A stretch of DNA of 64,000 nt, from positions 2,013,001-2,077,000 of the forward strand of contig NZ_CP007031.1 in NCBI RefSeq assembly GCF_000224005.2. Direction: 5' to 3'. Below the pieces are notes generated by a model, which was not told the DNA's origin, searched no databases, and saw only the letters and a list, made by a program, of their open reading frames with translations. Positions 17,712 through 25,735 of this stretch are shown here, piece after piece. The position numbers and the translations under genes were made by a program. Origin of the DNA: Marichromatium purpuratum 984. Its GTDB lineage: Bacteria; Pseudomonadota; Gammaproteobacteria; Chromatiales; Chromatiaceae. How positions within the stretch are numbered: position 1 is the first letter of the stretch; each line of letters opens with the position of its first letter.

Positions 17712-19375
17712 CGTAGACCTCCCTTGCCCTGGATCAGGGCCTCCGGATGCCGCTCCAGATAATCGGCCAGGTCGCGCACCGCGCGCGCCGCCTCGGCCGT
17801 CTCCCGCAGCATGGTTCTGAACTCGCGTGTCGTCGCCGCCTCGGGGTCGAGCATCGCCCCGGCATGAGCGAAGGTCGCACGCGCCTCCTCCAGGGTACCG
17901 CGCAGCGCCGGGGCGACCTCGCCGTCGAGCTGCTCGGCGAGCCCGCGCAGACTCGCCAGGGTGTCCTCCAGGTCCTCGCCGAACTGGCTCAGCACCCCGC
18001 TGTCGACCACCTCGCGCACCCGCCCCAGGGTCTGGCCGAGATCGGCACCGATCCGCTCGAAGGGCACCTGCTCGAGCCGCGAGAGGATGCGCTCGAGCTT
18101 GCCGGTGAGTGCCTCGAGCGGCGTCGGCCGGCTGGGGATGACGACATAGTCGCCATAGCGACCGAGACCCGTTGAGGGTGTCTCGGGATCGATGTCGAGT
18201 TCGACATAGAGCTGGCCGGTGATCAGGCTGGCGAGCTTGAGCTGAGCGCGCAGCCCGAGCGCGACCAACCGCTCGAGCATGTGCGCGTGGTCGGGGACGT
18301 GCTCGGCCTCGCGCAGCGCGATACGCTCGGGTTCGATCTCGATCAGCACCGGGATGCGGAAGGTCTCGGCCTCGGGGTCGAACTGCAACTGGATGTCGAG
18401 CACCTGACCGATCTCGATGCCGCGCAGCATCACCGGCGCGCCGATGCTCAGCCCGCGCACCGAGCCCTCGAACAGCAGCAGATAGTGCGACTTGGCGGCA
18501 TAGGTCTTGGCGTGCGCCGCCTCGCGATTGGGATAGAGCGGGAAGACATCGAGCGGCTGGGCGCGCGCGCCGCTGCCGGCGATGGTGTCGGGGGTGTCGA
18601 AGGCCACCCCGCCGAGCAACACCGAGATCAGCGACTGGGTGTCGAGGCTGATCCCCGCGCCGCTGAGCGAGATGTCGACGCCGCTGGCGTTCCAGAAACG
18701 GGTCTCGGCGCTGATCAGGGCATCGTGCGGGGTGGGGATGAAGAGTTCGATGCGCACCGCGCTGGCGTCGTCCTCGAGCGCAAACCCGACCACCTGCCCG
18801 ACCTGGATCTGACGGTAGTAGACCGGCGAGCCGATGTTGAGCGAGCCCAGGGTCGCGGCACGCAGCACGAAGCGGGTGCCGGGCGCGTCGGTGGTGAACA
18901 GCGGCGGCTCGTCGAGACCGACGAAGTCGCGCCGCGTGGCGCCGCTGCTGCCCGGATCGAGGGCGATGAAGGCCCCCGAGAGCAGCGTCTCGAGCCCGGA
19001 GACCCGGCTCGCGCTCACCCGCGGGCGCTCGACCCAGAAGCGGGTCTCGGCGTTGAGCAGATGGGCGCTGCCGTGCTTGAGTTCGGCGGTGACGATCACC
19101 GAGTCGAGATCCTGGCTGACGTCGATCGCCGTCACCTGGCCGACCTCGACGTCCTTGAACTTGACCTTGGTCTTGCCCGCCTGCAGCCCGGCGGCGCTGG
19201 GGAAGCGGACGGTGATGGTCGGTCCCTGCTCGCTGAGCGTTTTCAGCGCCAGCCAGGCGCCGATGGCCAGCGCCAGCAGTGGGATCAGCCACACCAGCGA
19301 GGGCGCACCGCGCACCCGCACCTCGGCCTCCGGCAGGGCGGGTGCGCCGTCACGGCGCCCGGCGGTCTCTGACAT
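17708..19375 (-). CDS. pqiB: Intermembrane transport protein PqiB (three MCE domains)
   Basis: The 555-aa protein has one N-terminal membrane helix (about residues 28-45) and then three MCE/MlaD domains, recognisable by ITVRFPSAAGLQAGKTKVKF (about 52), LGSLNIGSPVYYRQIQVGQV (about 172) and VRGLSIGAPVMLRGIEIGQV (about 305). A long helical C terminus follows, which in E. coli PqiB forms the needle across the periplasm. It overlaps pqiA by 26 bp upstream and pqiC by 4 bp downstream. Confidence 0.95.
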   Translation of the reverse strand: MSETAGRRDGAPALPEAEVRVRGAPSLVWLIPLLALAIGAWLALKTLSEQGPTITVRFPSAAGLQAGKTKVKFKDVEVGQVTAIDVSQDLDSVIVTAELKHGSAHLLNAETRFWVERPRVSASRVSGLETLLSGAFIALDPGSSGATRRDFVGLDEPPLFTTDAPGTRFVLRAATLGSLNIGSPVYYRQIQVGQVVGFALEDDASAVRIELFIPTPHDALISAETRFWNASGVDISLSGAGISLDTQSLISVLLGGVAFDTPDTIAGSGARAQPLDVFPLYPNREAAHAKTYAAKSHYLLLFEGSVRGLSIGAPVMLRGIEIGQVLDIQLQFDPEAETFRIPVLIEIEPERIALREAEHVPDHAHMLERLVALGLRAQLKLASLITGQLYVELDIDPETPSTGLGRYGDYVVIPSRPTPLEALTGKLERILSRLEQVPFERIGADLGQTLGRVREVVDSGVLSQFGEDLEDTLASLRGLAEQLDGEVAPALRGTLEEARATFAHAGAMLDPEAATTREFRTMLRETAEAARAVRDLADYLERHPEALIQGKGGLR

Positions 19376-20621
19376 GCTGCAGCTCCAAGCGGTCCCAGAT
19401 CAGTCTGGGGTCGAATGACATCGCCGCGATCATGGTCAGTACCACCACCGCGCAGAAGAAGATGGCGCCGGTCTCGGCCTCGACGCTGGCGAGATTGCCC
19501 AGGCGCACCAGCGCCACCAGGATGGTCACCACATAGACGTCGACCATCGACCAGCGCCCGATCGCCTCGGTCAGCCGGTAGAGCCGGGTGCGTTCGCGGG
19601 GTCGCCAACGCGTGCGCATCTGCACCGAGAGCAACAAGCCGATGAGGATCAACAGCTTGAGCAGCGGCACGAACACGCTGGCGACGAACACCACCAGCCC
19701 CAGCGGCCACATGCCATGCCCGAAGAGGAAGACCACGCCGCTGAAGATGGTATCCGATTGGCTGCGTCCGAGCGACGTGACGGTCATGATCGGCAGCAGG
19801 TTCGCCGGCACGTAGCAGATCAGCGCCGCCAGCACCAGCGCCCAAGTGCGCTGCAGGCTCTCGGGCTTGCGTCGGTGCAACGCCGCGCCACAGCGCGGAC
19901 AGCGCCCATCGCGCGCGCGACCCGGCACCACCACCAGCGCGCATACCTCGCAGGTGCGGTGCGCGTCGCCGGGACGCGGCGCCGGCGCCGGCGCCAGCGC
20001 CACCCGCGACCACACCAGGTCGGGGTCGAGGCTCGACTGGGCGGCGGCGAGCACCAGGATCAGCACCGCGAAGGCGAACAGCGAGGTGCCGGGGACGATG
20101 GTGGCCATGTCGGCGAGCTTGACCACCGCCACCAGGATGCCGAGCATGAATACGTCCATCATCCCCCAGGGCGCGAGGGTCCGCATCCAGCGAAACAGCC
20201 GCGGCAGCCAGCGCGGCGCGCGCGCCAGACGCAGCGGCGCGAGCACCGCGAGCAGCAGCAGGAGCTGCAGCCCCGGCGCCAGCACGCTGGTGAAGAGCAC
20301 CACCAGGGCGATCTCCCACTGCCCGCCGCGATAGAGTTCGGCCACCCCGGTCAGCAGCGTGGTCTCGGTGACCTGCCCCTGCATGCGAAAGGCGAGGAAG
20401 GGGAAGGCGTTGGCGATCACGAACAGCACCAGCCCGGCGAGGGTGAGCGCCAGGGTGCGCTCGAGACTGTCGGGGCGGTGACGGCGCAGCACGCTGCCAC
20501 AGCGCACGCAGCGCGCGGCGCCACCGCGCGGCAGCGGCGGGCAACGCTGCAGCAGACCGCACTCGAGACACTCATTCAGGGCAGGTTGCGGCATCGTTGC
20601 AGATTCGGCAGCGGGAGACAT
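19350..20621 (-). CDS. pqiA: PqiA-type inner-membrane protein
   Basis: The 423-aa protein is two homologous halves of four membrane helices. Each is preceded by a zinc-ribbon-like Cys pair set (CLECG with CVRCG at the N terminus; CEVC with CPRCG near residue 215). Signature segments are FVIANAFPFLAFRMQGQVTE and CYVPANLLPIMTVTSLG. It is the membrane base of the PqiABC lipid transporter. ATG codons at 20621 (AGGGG immediately upstream) and 20594 are both possible starts; the frame open to 20996 runs under hrpB and is rejected. It is divergent from hrpB. Confidence 0.92.
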   Translation of the reverse strand: MSPAAESATMPQPALNECLECGLLQRCPPLPRGGAARCVRCGSVLRRHRPDSLERTLALTLAGLVLFVIANAFPFLAFRMQGQVTETTLLTGVAELYRGGQWEIALVVLFTSVLAPGLQLLLLLAVLAPLRLARAPRWLPRLFRWMRTLAPWGMMDVFMLGILVAVVKLADMATIVPGTSLFAFAVLILVLAAAQSSLDPDLVWSRVALAPAPAPRPGDAHRTCEVCALVVVPGRARDGRCPRCGAALHRRKPESLQRTWALVLAALICYVPANLLPIMTVTSLGRSQSDTIFSGVVFLFGHGMWPLGLVVFVASVFVPLLKLLILIGLLLSVQMRTRWRPRERTRLYRLTEAIGRWSMVDVYVVTILVALVRLGNLASVEAETGAIFFCAVVVLTMIAAMSFDPRLIWDRLELQHVRDRRAP

Positions 20622-20757
20622 CACCCCTGGCCAAGCGCGGCCGGAGGCACGACAATGCGCCGCGCGATCGCGCCATCCCCGATCCCGGGCGCGACACCAT
20701 TGTTCCACCGCCCCGGCGTCGATGCACCCCCGGGGCACAGCCGTCCCGACCGCACGC

Positions 20758-23277
20758 ATGTCACAGCACACGTCCAGCCCCGCCCCACTGCCGATCGAGA
20801 CCAGCCTGTCGGCGCTGATCGAGGCCCTGCGCCACGGCCACGCCCTGCTCCAGGCCCCCACCGGCTCGGGCAAGTCGACCCGCGCGCCGCTCGCCCTGCT
20901 CGAGGCCGAGGGGCTGATCGGCGGGCGCATCCTGATGCTCGAGCCGCGCCGCCCGGCGGCGCGGATGACCGCCGCGCGGATGGCCGCGCTGTGCAACGAG
21001 CCGCTCGGCGAGACGGTCGGCTACCAGGTGCGCTTCGAGCGCCGGATCGGCCCGGCGACCCGCATCGAGGTGCTCACCGAGGGCATCCTCACCCGCCGGT
21101 TGCAGCACGACCCCGAACTCAGCGGGGTCGATCTGGTGATCTTCGACGAGTTCCACGAGCGCAGCCTGCACGCCGATCTGGGGCTGGCGCTGGTGCTCGA
21201 CGTGGTCGCCAACCTGCGCCCCGAACTGCGGGTGCTGGTGATGTCGGCGACGATTGAGGCCGAGCCGGTGGCCGCGCTGCTCGGCGGCGCCGCGACGATC
21301 CGCGCCGCCGGGCGCACCTATCCGGTCACGGTGCACCATACCGAACGCCCGGTCGAGCAGCCGGCGGGGCTGGTCGGCGCGGTGGTGCACGCGCTCGCCG
21401 CGCACGACGACGACCTCCTCGCCTTCCTCCCCGGGGTGCGCGAGATCGAGCGCTGTCGCGCAGCACTTACCCCCCGGCTCGGCCCCGAGATCGACCTGCT
21501 CGCCCTCCACGGCAGCCTGCCCAGCGCCGAGCAGGCGCGCGCCCTCGCCCCGCCCACGCCCGGACGACGGCGGGTGATCCTCGCTACCGACATCGCCGAG
21601 ACCAGCCTCACCATCGAGGGCGTCGGCGTGGTGATCGACGGCGGGCTCACCCGCAAGCCGCGCTTCGACCCCAACACCGGGCTCACCCGCTTGGTCACCG
21701 AGCCGGTCTCGCTCGCCTCGGCCGAACAGCGTGCCGGGCGCGCCGGGCGGCTCGGGCCGGGTCACTGCTACCGGCTGTGGACCCGCGAGCAGGCGCGGGG
21801 GCGCGCCGCGCAGCGCGACCCCGAGATCCTCCAGGCCGACCTCGCGCCGCTGGCCCTCGAACTCGCGCTCTGGGGGGTCGCCGACCCCGCCGAGCTGGCC
21901 TGGCTCGATCCACCGCCGCGCCCGGCCTGGGCGCAGGGCCGCGCCCTCCTCCAGACGCTCGGCGCGCTCGATGCGCGCGGCGCCATCACCGCGCTCGGGC
22001 GCGCGCTCGCCCAGCTGCCGCTCCATCCCCGGCTCGGGGTGATGCTGCTCGGCGCCGCGCCCGAGGCGCGCACGTTCGCCGCCGACCTCGGCGCCCTGCT
22101 CAGCGAGCGCGACCCGGCGCTCGACCCGCGCGCGCTCAGCTCACCAGCCGATCTCGGCGCGCGGCTGCAGGCGCTAGCGCAACGACGCGCGCGCCGCCCG
22201 ACGCCCGGCTTCGACCCGCGCCGGCTCGACGCCGTGGCACGCGCCGCGCGTCAGCTCGGCGAGCGGGTCGCGCGCGCCAGCCACCCGCCGGGCACGGCCC
22301 GCACCCCGGGCGCGCTGCTCGCCCTCGCCTACCCCGAGCGCATCGCCCAGCGGCGCGATGCCCGCGGCGAGCGCTATCTGCTCGCCGCCGGTAACGGCGC
22401 GCGGCTCGACCCGGCCGATGCGCTCACCGCCAGCCCCTATCTGGTCGTCGCCGAACTCGACGCCCAGGGTCGCGACGGGCGCATCCGTCACGCCCTGGCG
22501 ATCGACGCCGACACCCTGCACGCCGTTTGCGCGCAGCGCATCCACACCGAGACCCGCTGCGACTGGGACGCCGAGCACGAGGCGGTGCGCGCGCGCGCCC
22601 TCACCCGGCTCGATGCCCTCACCCTCGAGGCGCGCCCGCTGCCGCTGCCCGACGACCCGGCGGTGCTCGAACTGCTGCGCGAACAGGTGCTCGCCGACCC
22701 CGAGCGGGCGCTGCGCTGGGACGATGGCGCCACGCAGCTGCGCGCCCGCATCGCCCTGCTGCGCGCCCACGACCCCCAGGGCGGCTGGCCCGATCCCAGC
22801 GCCGAGGGACTGCACGCGCGCGCCGCCGACTGGCTCGATCCCTGGCTGATCGGCAAGTCGCGACTGAGCGAGACCCGGCGCCTGGAGGCGGCCGAGCTGC
22901 TGCTCGGCCTGCTCGACTGGGACCAACGCCAGCGGCTCGACCGGGCCGCACCGACCCATCTGCGCACCCCGGCGGGCAACCAGCGCCGTCTCGACTACGC
23001 CAGCGACGGACCACCGGTGCTCGCCGTGCCGCTGCAGGAGCTGTTCGGACTGCGCGAGACCCCGCGGGTATGCGACGGCCGGGTGGCGGTGCTGCTCCAT
23101 CTGCTCTCCCCGGCGCGCCGCCCGATCCAGGTCACCCAGGATCTCGCCAGCTTCTGGGCCCAGGGCTATACAGAAGTGCGCAAGGAGCTGCGCGGGCGCT
23201 ACCCCAAGCACCACTGGCCCGAGGACCCCACCGCCGCCGACGCCGTCACCGGCGGACTGCAGCGTCGGCGGCGGTAG
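20758..23277 (+). CDS. hrpB: ATP-dependent helicase HrpB (DEAH family)
   Basis: The 839-aa protein has the Walker A motif APTGSGKST at residues 33-41, DEFH in VIFDEFHERS, SAT in LVMSATIEAE, and motif VI QRAGRAGRLGPG. The C-terminal HrpB domain (LLSPARRPIQVTQDLASFW, then KELRGRYPKHHWPEDP) matches E. coli HrpB closely. Cellular role is poorly known. The start was set at the ATG at 20758 to match the family; an ATG 36 bp upstream is in frame. It is divergently arranged with pqiA and followed by a 530-bp repeat hub. Confidence 0.95.
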   Translation: MSQHTSSPAPLPIETSLSALIEALRHGHALLQAPTGSGKSTRAPLALLEAEGLIGGRILMLEPRRPAARMTAARMAALCNEPLGETVGYQVRFERRIGPATRIEVLTEGILTRRLQHDPELSGVDLVIFDEFHERSLHADLGLALVLDVVANLRPELRVLVMSATIEAEPVAALLGGAATIRAAGRTYPVTVHHTERPVEQPAGLVGAVVHALAAHDDDLLAFLPGVREIERCRAALTPRLGPEIDLLALHGSLPSAEQARALAPPTPGRRRVILATDIAETSLTIEGVGVVIDGGLTRKPRFDPNTGLTRLVTEPVSLASAEQRAGRAGRLGPGHCYRLWTREQARGRAAQRDPEILQADLAPLALELALWGVADPAELAWLDPPPRPAWAQGRALLQTLGALDARGAITALGRALAQLPLHPRLGVMLLGAAPEARTFAADLGALLSERDPALDPRALSSPADLGARLQALAQRRARRPTPGFDPRRLDAVARAARQLGERVARASHPPGTARTPGALLALAYPERIAQRRDARGERYLLAAGNGARLDPADALTASPYLVVAELDAQGRDGRIRHALAIDADTLHAVCAQRIHTETRCDWDAEHEAVRARALTRLDALTLEARPLPLPDDPAVLELLREQVLADPERALRWDDGATQLRARIALLRAHDPQGGWPDPSAEGLHARAADWLDPWLIGKSRLSETRRLEAAELLLGLLDWDQRQRLDRAAPTHLRTPAGNQRRLDYASDGPPVLAVPLQELFGLRETPRVCDGRVAVLLHLLSPARRPIQVTQDLASFWAQGYTEVRKELRGRYPKHHWPEDPTAADAVTGGLQRRRR

Positions 23278-23336
23278 CGGGCGCGGCCGACCTGCGAGCA
23301 GCTGTCAGCGAGCAGCCCTCGGCCACCAGCGTCGTA

Positions 23337-23436
23337 GGTTGGGTAGCTGCCGCCCACGCGGACCTTCCTCGGGGATCGGCGTCAATCCCGAGACCTTGAC
23401 GCAGCTGTCGGGTTGCCGCGCAGCGGCAGCCCAACC
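23337..23436. repeat. Inverted-repeat element of the GTAGGTTGGGT type
   Basis: The arms GGTTGGGTAGCTGCCGC (23337-23353) and GCGGCAGCCCAACC (23423-23436) are complementary apart from a small bulge, and enclose about 70 bp. The GTAGGTTGGG start resembles a repeat I recall as common in purple bacteria and cyanobacteria, usually with shorter centres; the family assignment is from memory. No gene is seen here. Confidence 0.6.
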
Positions 23437-23501
23437 GGCGGGGCTGGAAGCGCGTTATCCCTTTGGTCTTTGCACTCCGACAATCCCCGGCGATCCTCTC
23501 G

Positions 23502-23662
23502 CTGGAGACTGGAGACTGGAGACTGGAGACTGGAGACTGGAGACTGGAGACTGGAGACTGGAGACTGGAGACTGGAGACTGGAGACTGGAGACTGGAGAC
23601 TGGAGACTGGAGACTGGAGACTGGAGACTGGAGACTGGCGACTGATCGCTGGAAGCTGGTTC
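23502..23662 (+). repeat. Heptanucleotide array, 19 x CTGGAGA plus four variant units
   Basis: There are nineteen perfect CTGGAGA copies (23502-23634), then CTGGCGA, CTGATCG, CTGGAAG and CTGGTTC in the same 7-bp phase, ending at AAACCGCC. The repeat opens long artificial reading frames on both strands (a Leu-Glu-Thr-Gly-Asp-Trp-Arg pattern) that are not genes. Confidence 0.97.
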
Positions 23663-23690
23663 AAACCGCCAAGACGCCAAGCACGCAAAG
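23660..23690 (+). repeat. Dispersed repeat copy B
   Basis: The stretch TTCAAACCGCCAAGACGCC then AAGCACGCAAAG matches copy A at 4929-4960 at most positions and again directly follows a heptamer array. Confidence 0.75.
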
Positions 23691-23780
23691 TCGATCGAGA
23701 GTTCTCGGTGGCCAGCCCGAATCACGCGTGGTCGAAGACAATGGCTGACTGGTCGCTGAAGACCGAAACCGAAGTCTTTT

Positions 23781-23806
23781 CTTTCCTTCGCGCCCTTCGC
23801 GCCTTA
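23781..23806 (-). repeat. Dispersed repeat copy C, left part (interrupted by the IS)
   Basis: Read on the minus strand and joined to 24721-24733 across one TA, this gives GGTTGAACCGCTAAGGCGCG followed by AAGGGCGCGAAGGAAAG, a third copy of the dispersed repeat, opposite in orientation to copy B. The IS element lies exactly between the two parts. Confidence 0.75.
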
Positions 23807-24316
23807 CGTTTTGTACGAAAAGTAGTGCCTGAGGCATCTACGGATGCAAGCAAGCGTGAACATTGCCGAGAAGCTGGTCGCCAACTTGTCGTAACGGGTG
23901 GCGATGCGTCGACAGGACTTGAGCCAGCCGAACAGCCGCTCGATGACGTTGCGCTTGCAATAGCTGGGCTTGTTCAGTATCCGAGGGCGGCCAGGCTTGG
24001 GTTTGCGCACGCCCTTGCGCTGCGGGATCACCGGACGGATGCCGCGCCGATCGCAATAGCGGCGTAAGTCGTCGGCATCGTAGCCCTTGTCGGCGAGCAG
24101 TTGGCGGCAACGGGTGCGCGGACGACCTCGATGAGCGCTGGGCAAGCGGACCTGATCGAGGAGCGGTTGGGCATGGCGAATGTCGCTGTGCTGGCCTGGG
24201 GAGAGCAGAAAGCTCAAGGGAACGCCCTTGGCATCGCAGAGCAGGTGGATCTTGGTCGTCAGGCCGCCGCGACTGCGCCCGAGCGCATGGCTCAGCGGCT
24301 CCTGCGGCCCCCCTTT
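23804..24316 (-). CDS. IS5-family transposase, second frame (orfB, reached by -1 frameshift)
   Basis: Read in the -1 frame from the slippery site, this gives GPQEPLSHALGRSRGGLTTK and the rest of an IS5-type catalytic domain, with the second Asp in LADKGYDADD and the Glu in RNVIERLFGWLK. It has no good start codon of its own; a TTG at 24217 is the first. Its TAA stop is formed at 23804-23806 by the TA target duplication plus one flanking base. It is therefore read as the 3' part of a fused orfAB. Confidence 0.88.
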   Translation of the reverse strand, partial: KGGPQEPLSHALGRSRGGLTTKIHLLCDAKGVPLSFLLSPGQHSDIRHAQPLLDQVRLPSAHRGRPRTRCRQLLADKGYDADDLRRYCDRRGIRPVIPQRKGVRKPKPGRPRILNKPSYCKRNVIERLFGWLKSCRRIATRYDKLATSFSAMFTLACIRRCLRHYFSYKT

Positions 24317-24660
24317 TTTCCGCCGCCAGCGGCGGCGCGCGTGGCACGGATCGAGGTCGAGTCGATCATCCAGGTCTCCAGATCGATCAACCCATCCTCG
24401 CGCAGCCGAATGTGCAGCCGGTCCAGGACCTTGGTGAAGGTGCCGTCGTCACGCCAGTCGCGAAACCGCTGGTAGACCGTCGACCAAGGACCGAAGCGCT
24501 CAGGCAGGTCGCGCCACGCTGCACCCGAGCACAGCACCCAGAAGATGCCGTTGAGCATCAGGCGGTCATCCCGGCGTGGGCGACCGGTACGCTGCGGATG
24601 GGAAAACAGATCGGCGATCAGCTCCCAGGCCTCTTCTGGGAGTTCGTAACGTCTCGACAT
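24292..24660 (-). CDS. IS5-family transposase, first frame (orfA)
   Basis: The 122-aa product opens with the DUF4096-type DNA-binding segment (YELPEEAWELIADLF, then RDDRLMLNGIFWVLCSGAAW) and includes the first catalytic Asp in TWMIDSTSIRA. It ends shortly after a GGKKGG stretch. Alone it lacks the second Asp and the Glu of the DDE triad, so it cannot be a full transposase. The start ATG at 24660 is about 45 bp inside the right inverted repeat. Confidence 0.9.
   Translation of the reverse strand: MSRRYELPEEAWELIADLFSHPQRTGRPRRDDRLMLNGIFWVLCSGAAWRDLPERFGPWSTVYQRFRDWRDDGTFTKVLDRLHIRLREDGLIDLETWMIDSTSIRATRAAAGGGKKGGRRSR
24313..24319 (-). promoter_or_regulatory. Predicted -1 ribosomal frameshift site A AAA AAG
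   Basis: In the orfA frame the codons are GGA AAA AAG, giving the heptamer A AAA AAG followed by a G run. This is the classic slippery heptamer for bacterial -1 frameshifting. Slipping one base back here joins orfA to orfB in exactly the frame that restores the DDE domain. A GGCCGC segment just downstream could pair with GCGGCC about 40 nt further on. Confidence 0.85.
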
Positions 24661-24727
24661 CTGGCCTCTTCTCCTGCAAGAACGAGGTCAGTGTAACAAG
24701 CAGGGTTTTCGTACAAAACGTAGCGGT

Positions 24728-25735
24728 TCAACCCGTCCCCTCGGCCCCCTGCTCGGCGAGGCGCTCGAAGGCGAGCACGGAGAGGACGCCGAGGAGACAG
24801 GCGATCAGGGTGCCGATCAGCAGCGGGTCGCCGTGGTAGGCGCCGGGGAGGACGTTGCTCTCGGCGATGATCTTGTGGGGGGTGAATCCATCGGCGGCCA
24901 TCACGATCCCGCCCTCGGCATCGCGCAGCCAGTCGACCGGGTTGCGCCAGGGGTAGATCTTGTTGAGCGAGCCGATGAGGAAGCCGGTGAGCAGCGCCAG
25001 GGTCTGGGCGTGGAAGCGGTGGAAGGTCCAGGAGAGCAGCCGCGAGAGGGTCATCAGTCCGACCACGCAGCCGAGCACGAACACCCCGAGCACCAGCAGC
25101 CGCTCCGGGCTGTAGTCGACCAGCACCCCCTTGAGGGTGTCGTGGATGATGAACTGGTACATGCCGAGCAGGAGCAGCATGAAGCTCCCCGAGATCCCCG
25201 GCAGGATCAGCGCCGAGATGGCGATGACGCCGCAGCAGAAGACGAACCACAGCGCCTCGGAGCCCTGCGCCGGGGTGAGCACGGTGAGCGCATAGGCGAA
25301 CACCGCACCGAGTACGAGCAACCCCAGCCCGGTGGCATCCCAGCGCTCGATGCGGCGGGCCATGTGCAGGATGGAGGCGAGGATCAAGCCGAAGAAGAAA
25401 CCCCACACCAGCGGCGGATGGTGTTCGAGCAGCCAGGAGACGGTGAACAGTCCGGTGAGCAGGCCGACGACCATGCCGCCGAGCAGAAGCGTCAAGAAGT
25501 TGCCGTCGATCGTCCGCCACACACCCGCCACCCCCTCGCGGCGGGCGACCCCGACCAGCCCCGGACCGACGGCCCGGATCGCCTCGATCAACCGTTCGTA
25601 GATGCCGCTGACGAAGGCGATGGTGCCGCCCGAGACCCCGGGGATGATCTCGGCCACCCCCATCGCCGCGCCACGCAGCACCACCCCGGCGCGCCCGATG
25701 TCGATCGCCGGCGGATTGCGCATCGCCCCGCTCAC
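24728..25735 (-). CDS. popT: DUF368 polyprenyl-phosphate flippase (PopT-type)
   Basis: The 335-aa polytopic membrane protein has the DUF368 signatures GAAMGVAEIIPGVSGGTIAF near residue 25 and ALILPGISGSFMLLLLGMY near residue 175, the paired re-entrant segments of the fold. Members of this family return undecaprenyl phosphate across the membrane for reuse in peptidoglycan and O-antigen synthesis. The start is the GTG at 25735, overlapping the chemoreceptor stop as GTGA; an ATG four codons later is also possible. The IS insertion lies about 8 bp beyond its stop codon, leaving the gene intact. Confidence 0.88.
   Translation of the reverse strand: MSGAMRNPPAIDIGRAGVVLRGAAMGVAEIIPGVSGGTIAFVSGIYERLIEAIRAVGPGLVGVARREGVAGVWRTIDGNFLTLLLGGMVVGLLTGLFTVSWLLEHHPPLVWGFFFGLILASILHMARRIERWDATGLGLLVLGAVFAYALTVLTPAQGSEALWFVFCCGVIAISALILPGISGSFMLLLLGMYQFIIHDTLKGVLVDYSPERLLVLGVFVLGCVVGLMTLSRLLSWTFHRFHAQTLALLTGFLIGSLNKIYPWRNPVDWLRDAEGGIVMAADGFTPHKIIAESNVLPGAYHGDPLLIGTLIACLLGVLSVLAFERLAEQGAEGTG

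Larger units (their letters stand above)
23807..24720 (-). mobile_element. IS5-family insertion sequence (IS427-like group), 914 bp
   Basis: Perfect 15-bp terminal inverted repeats CGTTTTGTACGAAAA lie at 23807-23821 and, inverted, 24706-24720. They are flanked by a TA dinucleotide on each side (23805-23806 and 24721-24722), which fits the short target duplication of this group. The transposase is in two frames joined by a predicted -1 frameshift. Intact ends and open frames suggest a recent or still active copy. Confidence 0.93.

Noticed and set aside
17085-19292. A 735-codon minus-strand frame covering pqiC and much of pqiB.
   Set aside because: Only its last 208 codons (PqiC) are protein-like; the rest is pqiB read out of frame.
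19350-20996. N-terminal extension of PqiA by about 125 residues.
   Set aside because: The extension lies antisense to the start of hrpB and has no family similarity; Cys-rich PqiA starts at 20621 or 20594.
23413-23748. Long open frames through the heptamer array that look like a repeat protein (Leu-Glu-Thr-Gly-Asp-Trp-Arg pattern), on both strands.
   Set aside because: A 7-bp unit of the right composition is stop-free in several frames. No ribosome binding site, no conserved start and no non-repeat domain support a gene.
24217-24660. Reading the split transposase as a pseudogene broken by a frameshift mutation.
   Set aside because: The junction carries a perfect A AAA AAG heptamer in phase, the terminal repeats are intact and all DDE residues are present, which fits programmed frameshifting better than decay.
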